DNA of 64,000 bases, taken from NCBI GenBank assembly GCA_949357655.1, contig CASHTG010000011.1, positions 310,001-374,000 on the forward strand, written 5' to 3'. Numbering within the stretch: the stretch's first letter is position 1; each line of letters opens with the position of its first letter. Below are positions 22,024 through 33,646 of this stretch, piece after piece. The notes under the pieces were generated by a model, which ran no database searches, was not told the origin of the DNA, and worked only from the letters and a program-made list of their open reading frames with translations. Origin of the DNA: Parascedosporium putredinis. Lineage: Eukaryota; Ascomycota; Sordariomycetes; Microascales; Microascaceae. The translations under genes were made by a program, and so were the position numbers.

Positions 22024-22757
22024 ATGTCCGACTCAAGTGGTGAGCAGTCCATCCTTACTGACCCCTTTTCAGGCGCCGTTGACGCGCATGAGATTCTCAA
22101 ACATGAGCTTTTACGAAGTAAAAACCCAATGTATGGGCATATTGTCGCTACCGGTACTTCCACGCGATCGAGACCACCCTCCGAGATCGAGCCATCCTCT
22201 ACACCTGAGCCCGAGACATACCAGCCAACGCAACAGCAAAAGGCCAGCCCCGTTGAAGAATATGGCCGAGCAGGTTGCCCATTCGACCTTTTATGAAGGA
22301 ACTTATCGAAGAACGCGAGGTAATCCTCACCCACCTACCTGCATCGCAACAGCCTCCTCTGGACATACACACTCTGGCGTATCGCCATGTGCGAAACAAG
22401 TGGGCTGGGCAGGAAATCTGGGACGAAAATTGGGGAGTCCTGCCGGGAATGTCGTGGGAGCTACCCCTTGACGAGTCGGTTCCCCGTGAAAGCCCCGTGT
22501 CCTCACCAGCCAATCGACCTGGTTCGGCACAGAAACGAGAACAAAGACAAGCATCGGCGGAGGGGAGTGGGACGCCACGCCCCGTGAAGACAAAGATCGG
22601 ACCAGCTCTTCCACCAAGAGTAGCCAAACGAGTAAGGGTATCCAACCGCAGACGTGACATTCCTGGTTCGAGAAACGATGGCATCGGCGGGCCTGAATAC
22701 CGGCGAAACTCACGATTTACGGACAAGTCTAGGGCGAGATCTACCTCTCCATCCTAG
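22024..22757 (+). CDS. Hypothetical basic protein with IWDENWGVLPGMSW motif
   Basis: The function is unknown. The frame from the ATG at 22024 runs to about 22278 and then must shift by one base at the CCC run 22278-22280 (one C missing). This gives 244 aa. The first third is acidic and Ser/Pro-rich (SSTPEPETYQPTQQQ). The middle has a compact conserved-looking block, MKELIEEREVILTHLP followed by HVRNKWAGQEIWDENWGVLPGMSW. From memory this recurs in uncharacterised filamentous-ascomycete proteins, which is inference and not checked. The last 100 residues are Arg/Lys-rich and disordered (RVAKRVRVSNRRRD). No signal peptide or membrane segment is seen. Its divergent neighbour is the FHA protein. 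Confidence 0.6.
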
Positions 22758-24392
22758 ACATAGAGTTCCTCAGCGAAAAATCATCATGACTACACCTCTC
22801 TACGTCACGAGCTATTCGACCCCTTGGCCAGAGCACTCGCAACTTAAGGCACGCAGGACACTTGGGAAAAAGGAGAGGCATAAGGCGTCCAGGTCGTCTA
22901 CTACGAAGCAAACTCTCTAGCGCAGAATAAACTCGCTGCAGCACCCGAGTGGTGGCCAGGGCATTCTTCTTCACGGCATGTTTGGGCGTGGCAAACGAGC
23001 ATCGCGATATCAGAACAGCCCTTGTCAACTTTGTCCACGCCCATCTATCCTAAGACGGAGGCATGTCCGATTTAGTGGTTGCCAGTACTTGAATGTTTTA
23101 TATGCAAAGGGCGGGAAACCTGGAGATACTCAGCACGGCCACTGAAGCTACCGCCGCTGCTAAACCCTTATCCGCTGCGCTGCTTCCGGGGCGACTTCCC
23201 GCGGTAGTGGATACCCTGGCCCGGTAGCGACTTGACTAGAACGGAAGAAGCGGGATGGCCCGCGCGGGATTTCTCGAAGACGGAAAGAAAACCCGCGAGA
23301 TGGCACAAGGGAGTAGTTCACCTGGGCACGAGCATCGGTGCTTTACACACCTTGCGCGGGAACAATAAGGCGCCATACACTCGCAGCCTCGACTTCACGG
23401 GCTGCACGGGAAGGCTCATTTGCTTATGTAGGCCCTGTATTCTTGAGTGGAGGGGCGTGGCACGAGGGATTACAGCCTCCTCTCCTCTCTAGTCTCATAT
23501 TTGGCCAAAACGGCGGCTTGGAATTCGGTCTACATTCCCCAGCTCTTCTGCGTTGATCAATGATAGATGATTAGTCTGCATGTATCACTCTGTTTGTTTG
23601 AAGAGTCGCGCAGCGGCACTCCAGAGGACAAACAGTGATTCGTGGTGAGCTCACCTAAGCCAACTACAAGTTCCCTACCTGGATGATAGACCTTGGATTC
23701 TTTTTTTTTTTTTTTTTTTCAACTTGGACATGAATTGATATTGATTGATGCATGGATCGTTCGAAATGAGCCGGTGGCTGCGCGCATCATGATGAATCAT
23801 GTTCGTTTCGCGATGAATCATCATCAACCTCCTACCACATTTACAAAGAAGAGAAATTCCCCGCTTCACAACATTGTGAAATTACCCCACCATGAACTGT
23901 TGGGGATGGCCCCTCTCCCCTCCCCGAATCGCCGGATCTGGGGTTGCCGTGCTGACGCTAAGGCCGGCGATAAAAAAGGTGGGTGGCGGTAGCCGAGGCA
24001 AGGATTCAGGAAACCGAGACCGCCCTTTGCTCGAAATGGCCCCCTCGAGCGGCGCATTTCGTCTCCCCGCATTGGTCCACCAAAGTTGGAGATTCTCCGC
24101 CGCCCCCGTCCGACGGATGTATTTATTTTCCGGGGAAACAGAAAAGCTTCCCGAATTGACGCCTCCTCGAGAAGCTGTTTCTAATTCAAATCCTCAGACT
24201 TCAAAGTCATTGATTGCCTAGCTGCCATCGGCGAATTATACCGCCCCCTTTTTAATCCCCAACTCTGCTCCATATCCGTCATCCATCCCTTCGCACCCAC
24301 TTTCAATCCATCGAATCGACACACCGCGAATATAAGCTTCCCCCTTCTCCCTCCCGCTCTCCCAAAATCACCACCACCGCCCGCCCGCCAAG
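22758..24392. other. Intergenic region with a 19-T run
   Basis: No gene is recognised. A homopolymer of 19 T lies at 23701-23719. The final 150 bases are a pyrimidine-rich promoter and leader for the enoyl-CoA hydratase-like gene. Confidence 0.6.
23701..23719. repeat. T19 homopolymer
   Basis: There are nineteen consecutive T residues. The retained length is notable because short C/G runs elsewhere in the window appear to have lost bases. Confidence 0.9.
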
Positions 24393-25235
24393 ATGCCGCT
24401 GTCGCCCCCTCCCGTAGTCGACACCCTCGTGTCCTTTCCCGCGCCGCACGTCCTCCTCGTCACGCTGAACCGCCCCAAGCAGCTCAACGCCATCCACACC
24501 CAGCAGCACCACGACCTCGCCCGCCTCTTCGAATGGTTCGACGTCGAGCCCACGCTCCGCTGCGCCGTCATCACGGGCAACGGCCGCGCCTTCTGCGCCG
24601 GCGCTGACCTCGGCGAGTGGAACAAGCGCACCAACGGACCCGCCGCCAACGCGGCGCCCCGCCCGCTACACATGGGGGCCGGGTTCGGCGGTCTGTCGAA
24701 CCGCGGGGGCAAGAAGCCCGTCATCGCCGCCGTCAACGGCCTGTGCTTGGGCGGTGGTATGGAGATGGTGGTCAACTGCGACATGATCGTGGCGGGGACC
24801 AAGGGCGTCAAGTTCGGCACGCCCGAGGTCAAGCGTGGCGTCGTGGCCCTGGCGGGTGCGCTGCCCCGCTTGGTGCGCACGCTGGGTAAGCAGAGGGCGT
24901 CGGAGATGACGCTGCTCGGCCGCATGTACGGATCGGAGGAGATGCAGAAGTGGGGTATTGTCAATTTCATCGTCGAGAGCGGCGAGGGCAAGGAGGGTGC
25001 CGTGGTGGCGGAGGCGGTCAAGATTGCGGTGGAGCTGGCGGCCAACAGCCCCGATTCCGTCATCACGAGTCGCGAGGGTCTCGCGCTCGGGTGGGAGCCC
25101 CTGGGGCCCATTACGAGCACCGAGGTGTTGGGTAGGGGCATGTACGGGCGCATGGATGGCGCGGCCAACATGAAGGAGGGTCTCGCGAGTTTTGTGGAGA
25201 AGCGCGAGCCCAAGTGGACGGATAGCAAGTTGTAA
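24393..25235 (+). CDS. Enoyl-CoA hydratase/isomerase family protein, peroxisomal (PTS1)
   Basis: This is a crotonase-fold enzyme acting on a CoA thioester, probably in peroxisomal beta-oxidation or amino-acid breakdown. It is a single exon of 280 aa with no frame lesion. Family marks are VTLNRPKQLNAI at the N-terminus, the oxyanion-hole segment GRAFCAGADL, then KPVIAAVNGLCLGGGMEM with the second backbone-NH contributor and first acidic position, and FGTPEVKRGVVALAG with the second conserved Glu. The C-terminal tripeptide is SKL, the canonical peroxisomal targeting signal type 1. It resembles fungal short-chain enoyl-CoA hydratases. An isomerase role is possible because the two sub-families share these residues. 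Confidence 0.92.
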   Translation: MPLSPPPVVDTLVSFPAPHVLLVTLNRPKQLNAIHTQQHHDLARLFEWFDVEPTLRCAVITGNGRAFCAGADLGEWNKRTNGPAANAAPRPLHMGAGFGGLSNRGGKKPVIAAVNGLCLGGGMEMVVNCDMIVAGTKGVKFGTPEVKRGVVALAGALPRLVRTLGKQRASEMTLLGRMYGSEEMQKWGIVNFIVESGEGKEGAVVAEAVKIAVELAANSPDSVITSREGLALGWEPLGPITSTEVLGRGMYGRMDGAANMKEGLASFVEKREPKWTDSKL

Positions 25236-26625
25236 GGAGACCGTGTGAAGAGAGGCCCAAGAGATAAAGTGTCTATAGGTCTATGTACGATGTACGGCAT
25301 AATAATCATTCATCGCCATTGTCATGTTTCTGCTTGGAGAGGAGGACGATGTGCTCCACAGGGAGCTTTGCATCCCCAAATCGTGAGCTGATGTAGAATC
25401 ATCTTGAGGTCAGATGCGTCGCGTCTTTCGAGCAACACTGCGCCTTCTCACATCCATGAACAGGAATGAAAGTCTGTCAACCCCCGGACACTTGCTCAAG
25501 CTAAGCGCAATCCCATCTAGTGCCCCCTTCAAGTTACTGGAGACTGTATCACTGCAACCAGCTCACCGTCGACTGTTGACACCATCGTTCTCGGATATCT
25601 TTCAAGCCTCTCAAGTGCCCTATCAAAGGTGGAAAGCACCCTAAATATTCCACTAGTATACCATCGCCCTACCATAATCTTCTATTCCCATTAGAAGCCC
25701 TACGAAACAAGCTAGCCCAAGCTTCTTTCTTGTCCTTCGGGAATTCCGCGTGCTGCTCAGACTGCGAGATACCAGCAATCTGCCAGTCTTGACGCCCGCA
25801 ACCAGCTGGCCATGTTGAGATATCGATGACATAAGCGAAATGGCCTGATGGTACAGCCAGGGCACTCGAAAGCCAGCGAAGTGAATGCAACGCGCATTTC
25901 AGCCCCAGGACTCTAGATTATGGATAGTCATTGATTTCTTTTGAGTATTTTGGGCAAATTTTGGATCGAGTGCAGTTTCAAGAGAGATTCTCCCTTTAAA
26001 TCATCCCTCACTGTCATCCCATGTGAAAGGTAGCCCTCGCTTCAATGGACGAATGCGTCCACTTCATTTGAGTTCCCGGTCGTGCCTCCCGGCGTCTCCA
26101 AAGGCCCGAACCATTGATCCAATCGCGACTCGTCTTTTGCGGGGTCCAAGACGAGTCTGGACAAGTGCCGGATTTTAGATTCCTGCCAGTCTTTGTCCAC
26201 TGTTGCATCCAAAGGCCCCCAATGTAAAGCCGCAAGCTTCCCCCAGAAAGGGCGCCCACGAGTTTCCCTCCTTTAACCCACCGCAAGCCGCACGCTGCTC
26301 ACCGTGCCCCCAAGGGAGAGCAGCTCTATTTTCTGATGACCACATACCCCAACTCCACGTTTCTCGAGGTCCAAAGAAGCCGCCGGGCCCACATCCCCAG
26401 CATTACCAAGTACATCCGAACACGACCCGAGGCTTGCCCCAGCTTCCTGTTTCCCGAGATCTCGCCTGACTTCTCGTTTGGTTTCTGGGCCACGTTTTGA
26501 TTGATTTTTTTCGTCTTCTCTTGTGCGATCGCTGAGGGGGCCGCGTTTCGAAAATACGATTAATCAATTATTCGCGCGCTTTTGCACTGAGCCTGGGACG
26601 GAATTCTGGCGTCCGCGTCGTCGCC
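25236..26625. other. Intergenic region upstream of the Zn2Cys6 regulator
   Basis: Short open frames on both strands look random. No RNA gene or repeat was recognised. Confidence 0.6.
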
Positions 26626-29600
26626 ATGGACCGAGAGCCGGCGGGCAAGCCTCTGCAGTTTGCAAGCCGCGCCCGGCATGCTTGCGTGCGGTGCAAGAGG
26701 CAGAAGCTCAAGGTATGTACGAAACAGGCCCCTGACAGACGCCTGTCCATGACAAGGTCAAAGACAGGCGAGAAACGCGATGAGGCAATTAATAAACAAT
26801 GAAAATGGTTTATTGGGGAAAGAAGAATAATTTATCCTGATACCCGGTTCTAATGCACCTTTCACATGTCTAGTGCGACAATCATCGGCCTTGCTACCTT
26901 TGCGTCCGATCTGGAATCGAGTGCAAGGACGACGACAAAAGGTAAGGATATTTCATTCCATCAACACATCCCTCTGATTACATGTATCATTTCCACCCAC
27001 TCTCATAAATATCCATCTTCTCTTTTCCTTATGAAGCATAAAAAAAAAGAGAGAAAAAAAGAAAAAGGGAGAAAAAAAAAGAAAGCTTGACGCTGACATA
27101 GTCATCTCGATCTAGGGATGGGAGGAAGACGAGGGTCCGCGCCACACGTAGCGCTGCGGAGGCAGCCACGGGATCTATCAAGGTCTGCGAGCTAGACAGA
27201 GAGGCTCCGACCGTGGCCACAGCGCCCTCATCGCCAGCTCCGTCCTATCCGGAAGGACCGCGGCTCTTCATCGAGCGGACATCGACGCTGAGAGTTGTGC
27301 AACAGGTGAGTCCTTTTCAGTCTAACCCTCGGTTTTTCCGGCCGACGAAGAAGAACAAGATTGTCCTTCTCTTTCCCGGGTGTCTAATCTCATGCCTCAA
27401 AGGTTTACCGGGATCATCTCGGAGGATCCGCCGCCGGACGCGGCCGCCACCTCGACGCCATCCCCGACAGCCCCCGACGGCGCCGCGCAAACGAGCCACG
27501 CCAAGGACTCGGTGCCCATCGCCGACCTCCTCGGCGTCGAGCTCCCCGCCGGCGGTGGCCGAGTGCCTGCTAGACACGTACAGCCGGCTCGTGTCGTGGT
27601 ACGTCACGCTCTTCCACGACCCCACGATCAAGCGGCGGTTCCAAGCGCTGCAGGCGGCGGGGCGCGCGGGCTCGGAGGACTTTAGCTTCCTGATGCTGGT
27701 GGTGGTCATCATGGCCACGTCGGCGCGGTGGATCGCGCCGTGGCAGAAGACGCGGCACAGCGTCGAGTTCGACGAGAGGGCCGTCGAGGAGAGGTTGCTG
27801 GCGGCGGCGGAGCGCCAGATGCTGCAGGTGGTGGAGGAGTCGAGCTCCGTGGCCGTCATGTTTCTGGACCTGCTGGCGTCGCACTACCTCTTTAGTCGCA
27901 AGACGCGCCGCGCGTTCGTGGTGTTTGGGATTGCGATGCGGGCGGCGCAGGGGATGGAGCTGCATAATGAGCCGGCGTGGGGGATATCACGCCGATGGAG
28001 AGGGAGGTGCGGCGAAGGTTGTGGTGGACGCTGTACACGAGTGAAAAGTATGTTTCTTTTCTTTTTGTTTCCCCTTCCTGGATTGATTTTCTTCACATTT
28101 TATCTGTTACTTATACCTCGTTTGCGTCTAGGTTCGTCGCGCAGGCTTTCGGCCGACCCGCCATCATCAAGACATGGACATCCACGTCAACTACGCCGAC
28201 ATGGACGACGACGAATGGGGCGAGCGCGTGCCCGGTCCCGTAACGGGCTGGGTCGACGGCCCGTCCAAGGAGACGTTCGAGAACGGCACGCGGCGGCCCA
28301 TCACGACGGGGTCGTACCACCGGTACAAGGCGCGGCTATACCGCATCGCGGCGCCCATCACGCGCGTCATGTACGCGCGCAAGGGTCGGACGGTGGGGAG
28401 ATTGCGAGCCAGATACGCACGGTGCACGCGCAGCTGCTCGAGTTTGAGAGGCGGCTGCCGCGGGACCTGCAGCTCAAGACCTACGAGAGCGCGGGGGCCG
28501 GTTCCGATGCGGCGAGCGTAGACTCGGTAGCGGACTACGTCGAGGGCACGGCGCGCGCGGTGCTGCACGCGCAGGCGCTGGCGCTCCGCGTGTCGTATGA
28601 TAATATGCAGATGCTGCTGCATCGGCCGCTAATTTCGTGGAAGGGGCTGGAGAATCAGTCAGTGGACCAGCGGAGCGGAGACGGCGGCCACGACGCAAAC
28701 AACAACAACAACGAGAGCACGAGCGGCGGGCCAAGCACCGGAAAGGGAAGCAGCAGGGCAGCGGGAAGCGGAGGAGCGGCGTCGGCCGTCATCACCAACG
28801 ACCTCATCGCCACGTCGCGCAAGCAGTGCTGGACGTCGGCCATCCAGCTCTCCAACCTGCTACGCCACCGCGCCACGCTCGAGTTCGTCAAGCACACGCC
28901 GCTGGGCGCGCACGTGGGGATGCATTGCTTCACGGCGGGCGTCATGCTCGCCGTCTTCGCGCTGTCCAAGCCGTGCTCGGCCCAGGCGCAGGAGGCCAAG
29001 CAGGCCCTCGGGCGGCTCATCCAGATCGGCAACTTTGCCCAGGCGTCGGTGCCCGTGTTCGGCCAGAGCACGGGGATCCTCAGGACCTGCTGCGCCTCAT
29101 CATGGAGAAGGAGCTGAATGCGCTGACGGAGCCGGGGACTACGAGGCGGGTGGTGGTGCGGCGCGGCGTCAGGGTGCGAGTACGGGGCGGCGGCACCCGG
29201 GTGAGGGGGCGGCGGCTTCGCGTCAGGGGCAAGGGGGATCATCAGCTGCAGCACCAGCACCAGAGACAGCAGGATGAGCACTATCGGCAGCGACAGGAGC
29301 TACAGAACCACCACCAGCAGCAGCCAAATCAGGACGACAATCGGAATCAGCAACAGCAGGGTCGATCGCCGTCCTCGCCCTTCCACGCGCGCGAGGACGC
29401 TAGCGGATCAGCGGGGACGGGCGCCACCGGAAGCGCACGATCAGCGGCGACGCCCAGCGACGTCGCGAGAATGGCACGGAGCGACCACGCAGGCTTCGAC
29501 CAGGCCCCCGGCGCCGCGGCGCACCTTCACCCGTACGCGGCGAGCTACCATTCCGACTCGACGGTGGGGGATTTTGGACTATGGTACGCCAATGACGGGT

Positions 29601-30396
29601 TCGACGAGGCGCTCTCGTCTCTCCAAAGCGGTAAGCAAGAAACCTTTTTGTCCACTTCCACTTCCTTACTCTTCCCTTTCCCCATCCGTTCCTCCCCGTT
29701 TCTCCCTAGTGTTTCCCCATCACCTTCTTTTTGTCTTTGCTCGTGGCATTTTCTCCGGTCCTCCCCAGATTTTCCCCTCGTCCCCCGTCTTTCTTCTTTC
29801 CCCCTCATTTTAGCTCAATTTTTCTTTTTCTTTTGGGCAGACTCATGTCAAATTTTTCCTTCTTTTCTTTCCTCTTCGTTGGCTGTCTTGTCTTGGCCCC
29901 ATCTCCTTTTCCCCGTCTTACCCCATCTTACTCCACACGCCATTCCCTTTTCATCCGCACTATCCAGTCAATGATTCGCTCTCCCAATCCTTCCAGCACC
30001 TTTTTTCGCTGCTGGATTGCATCCATGCCCTCCATAATCTCCCCGCTAGTGCAACCAACCCCAAACGGGAGGGGGCTCCATTGGAAATCTTGCTCTCTCC
30101 TACCCCGCATTCCGGTGGGAACATGGAAGACACTTGTCCCTTTTTCCCCCTTTTCCGACTCGAAGTCTCGGTTTCTAACTCCGCCACCCCAAATTTCCAC
30201 CGGAAATAGCCTTTTAGGAAACGCGAGCACCACGTCCGTTCTCGATCTCGAGTACTCCGATTGGTCCATGATGCTCGACCCGTCAACCCCGCGCGTCGCT
30301 GGAGCCGTCGCCGGCCAGGTTTCCCATATTAGCGGGGAGTACCATGACAGTTTCGGCAATTCCACCGGAACGTATGACGCCTCCCACCAGCAGTGA
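26626..30396 (+). CDS. Zn2Cys6 fungal-type transcription factor (multiple frame slips)
   Basis: This is a zinc binuclear cluster regulator with a fungal-specific transcription-factor middle homology region, acting in the nucleus. Exons are 26626-26712, 26874-26941, 27116-27305, 27403-28047, 28132-29630 and 30218-30396. The zinc cluster CVRCKRQKLKC...CYLCVRSGIEC is split by intron 1. The middle domain includes VAECLLDTYSRLVSWY, FLDLLASHYLF, REVRRRLWWTLYTSEK and VAQAFGRPAI. A Gln/Asn/Ser-rich region and an acidic Trp/Asp tail, possibly activating, follow. The frame slips at about 27410, 27545, 27981, 28171, 28384, 29080, 29135 and once more near 29270, nearly always at a G/C run. Each conserved block resumes at once. 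The bridged product is roughly 890 aa. The target genes cannot be told. The last intron is unusually long (587 nt). Confidence 0.85.
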
Positions 30397-31135
30397 GAAA
30401 ATGGCGTACACCTTCACCGTGATAGGTTCCCCCTTTGTCCTTGAGCCACCACCAAAGGGCGAACCACCGGCATTTGTCCCACATGGTGCCCTCCATCTCA
30501 CTCCCAGCTTTTGTTCTCAACAACCCACGAGGACATTGGCGGGGGCAATGGCGTCTCCCCCAAACTCCCCGGTGGCTCCGTTCGGCGCACATGCCAAGCA
30601 AGGATGGGTCTGGGGGAAAGAGAGCTGTTATGATGACCCCGGGTTTCTTGTTCCTTTTGAGTCCCTTACTCCCCCTCCAGAAAAAGAAAGCCGGAAAACA
30701 AAAGGGTAGCTGAACCGCATCTCCGTCTCCCCCAGTCTTCATCCGCCGGAAGTTCTATTTTTCTTCTTCTCTTTCCCTCACCGAGATCCAAACACAAATT
30801 TTCTTCAAGCCAGCTCACCACGATACCAAGCAGCCGTCAAGGGTCTTGCTTTTATTTTTATCTTTGTTATTCTCCGACACCTTTTTCCCACAGCCATACA
30901 GACCCTGGACCAACGGAAGGTTCGGCAGAGCAACCGCACTTAACAAATACGGACACTCGCATCTATACACTCTGTGGTCTTACTTGACCTCCACGACAAG
31001 TCAAGTCTATTCGGCATATACATACAAGAAGCCAAACACATACAGTCATACACTCATACACTCTATACACACAGACACACGTGTAGAGCACATAAAGACA
31101 CACGTATACACCATACACACATACCATCAAACACC
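30397..31135. other. Intergenic region with AC-rich leader
   Basis: This holds the 3' flank of the regulator and the promoter of the next gene. Positions of about 31015-31135 are an AC-rich stretch of CATACACA/ACACAC words directly before the ATG at 31136, probably the untranslated leader. Confidence 0.6.
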
Positions 31136-31998
31136 ATGTCTACCACAACGGCGCGGAGAAGCTCTCACGGGCCCCAAGCTCCTCGCAGAACCACCACCGC
31201 CTCCTCCCCCTCTTCTTCCTCTACCGCTCCCACACACACACCCGAGAGCTCCTCATCATCCTCTCCTCGATCACCGCGCTCAGCCTCGTCGCCCAAGTCC
31301 CCCAGGTCTCACGCACTCCCCCAGCCCCCTCCCGTGCCGGCCTTTGAGATCCCCGAGCCCGCGCCCGACAACGCAGGCCCGTACCACGATCCCATCGCCC
31401 CCTTCCGCGGCCTCCTGAGCGGTCTCCGCCTCACCCCGGGCGAGGGCACCTTTCTCCAAGCCATGCTCCGGCTCCCCCACAACGCCGAGCCCCGGCCCAA
31501 GACGACGCACAACTCGCTCAACATCCTCGATGACACGTGGTACCTCCAGGAGCGCCTCGAGAACCCCTCGCCCAACAGCTACTTCTCCCGCATCGACCGC
31601 AAGTGGCTCCAGTTCCGCGACGGTCAAACTGGCGACGCCGCCGGCTCCGCTGCCGCGCGCAGCGCCAGCTTCTCCTCCACTTCTTCCTACGCCAGCTCCC
31701 AGCCCAAGACCCCGACCGGCTCCCAGGGCTTCGATCCCATCTTCAGGATACCCGGCTACCCCGACGCCAAGCTGGACGACAAGTGGCTCCAGTACGACGA
31801 CCCGTGGTTCGTCTACGACGAGGACGAGGACGAGGTGACGACCGACCAGGCGCCCGCCAAGAAGCGTCGCGTCGAGTTTGCCCCCGAGCCTCCGAAGAAG
31901 GCCAAGGTGGCCCCAGAGCCGGAGGAGCTCGCTCCCCACCCGGGTGGGAGGAGTTTGTCCACCTCGACCAGGCGTGGGAGATTTGGAACAAGCTTTAA
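31136..31998 (+). CDS. Hypothetical Ser/Pro-rich protein with repeated WLQ motif and NLS
   Basis: The family is not recognised. It is a single exon of 287 aa once a slip at the GGG run 31942-31944 is bridged. The bridged tail, which includes EEFVHLDQAWEIWNKL, ends at TAA 31996-31998. Residues 1-65 are Ser/Pro/Thr-rich and disordered. A globular part follows with GLLSGLRLTPGEGTFLQAML and two related blocks, DDTWYLQERL...RIDRKWLQFRDG and KLDDKWLQYDDPWF, suggesting an internal duplication. An acidic DEDEDE run precedes KKRRVEF and KKAKV, a likely bipartite nuclear localisation signal. No membrane segment or signal peptide is present. A nuclear adaptor is an inference only. It is convergent with the MFS transporter gene. 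Confidence 0.72.
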
Positions 31999-33646
31999 AC
32001 CGTTTCTTCTGCTGTTCCCTTATGATCTTGTTTATTCGTGCTTTCTTCGCTCAGGCGTCTAAGTGTGGAGGATATCCACCGTGCTATCTTTTTTCTTTCC
32101 TTTGGTCGGTCACCGGAATTAATGTTGTTTACGAAACCAAGAGGTTCCGCAAGGGCTGCGAATCTCTGGTCTCTCCTGTCTGGCGGATTCATTTTTGGTG
32201 CAATGGCGCGGACGTATGGACGGTATGGACCGAGGATGGGAACGGTTCCGGGTTTCACGGTCTTCGGGGCGTTGAACCAAAAGCAAAACACCCAAAAGCA
32301 ACCGGAAATTGAAATCTATAGTTTACGATTTCTCGATTACACTCTAGTTAATGAAGTTAAAAGCGTGCTCATTCTCCACAATCTCTTCTACAGCAATTCT
32401 CCGGTGACCAAACATCTTTTGCCGTGATCATTCAACTGTCGACGCCCGCAAGAGGTAGTTCTATGTTCCTCTTCTCGAGGAGAATTCTTTGACGAAGCCA
32501 TGATGGACTCTACTCCACTTCTAAGAGGGTCCAGCTGTCACAGATTCAGAGGTTCGTTGGTAGTTCGTCCCCACACACTCCGTTCTGTACATGTATAATG
32601 GGGAGGAAGAATGTGCGACGTTGCTAATTGATGCTTTCACTCTCCTTCACTCTCTACTAATGCCAACCCTACCCCACACAAGCTTGGAGTTTTCCATAGA
32701 CGAGCTCAGAAGACACGCGACACACTAATGCCTTGCGCAGTTGAGTCCCATTTCCCCAACATCGAGGAACTAGTATCAATTGTGTTAAATTTCCAGCATC
32801 ATCTTGCGGCACCCTTTCACTTGAAAAACTCTGCAACACACTCGTTCAAATGCTTGATTAGACGTCCTTTCAGCCGTTCCTCTGGGGGAAACTAAGCAGA
32901 AACACGGAAAACCTCGGAGGTGCCTGTATGTCTGCCATCTCTCCCACGAGTTTTGCACATCGCCCTACATGACACACGAACCCCAGAATGTCCGAATACT
33001 CCCGCTCCCCTTGCACGCGACCACGCAAATATCTGATCATCACGAGTTTCCACGTGCGCCAAGAAGATCGCCCATCTCCCTTGCAGGCAGCATGGCAATG
33101 TGGCTTGTGCCCGGTGTGGAGAAATACGCGACAAGTGATAGTGTTCCGGCTCACAGTGTGTCACGATGACCAGAAGGGTTAGGCAGTTTACGAGAAGTCG
33201 AAAAGAGAATTAAACCTGGAATAAGAATAATAAAAAGATGAAGCCTCATTTGACGATGATGCTGGCTCGTGGGGTTTCCCCGCTCCCCGCATTGTGTCCA
33301 ATTCCCCCACACCGTCTCTAGTCGGCGTCCGTCCGTCCACCCTGGTTCCAGCACTTTTTTTCTGGTTGTCTCCTATTTTGGGTGGGAGAACGCATCCGGC
33401 TGACCACCATCCCACCGGAACCGCCGATCCTAACTCCCCGAGGGAACTCCGTCCGCCAAGCCCAATCCGGCCAAAGGATGGAATGAGACCTCAACACTGG
33501 TAACGAACGAACCACTCACAAAGCAAAAAAACCCCTGGAGGTGAGCTCACCCATCGTCATCCTTGCCCATTCACCGTCACCCTTGCCCATCCATCGTCAT
33601 TTTCTTTTTTGTGTGTGTGTGTGTCTGTTTGTGTCCCGCCCATCGC
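31999..33646. other. Intergenic region between convergent genes
   Basis: No gene is seen. A (GT)n tract lies at about 33609-33622, close to the 3' end of the MFS gene. Confidence 0.6.
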
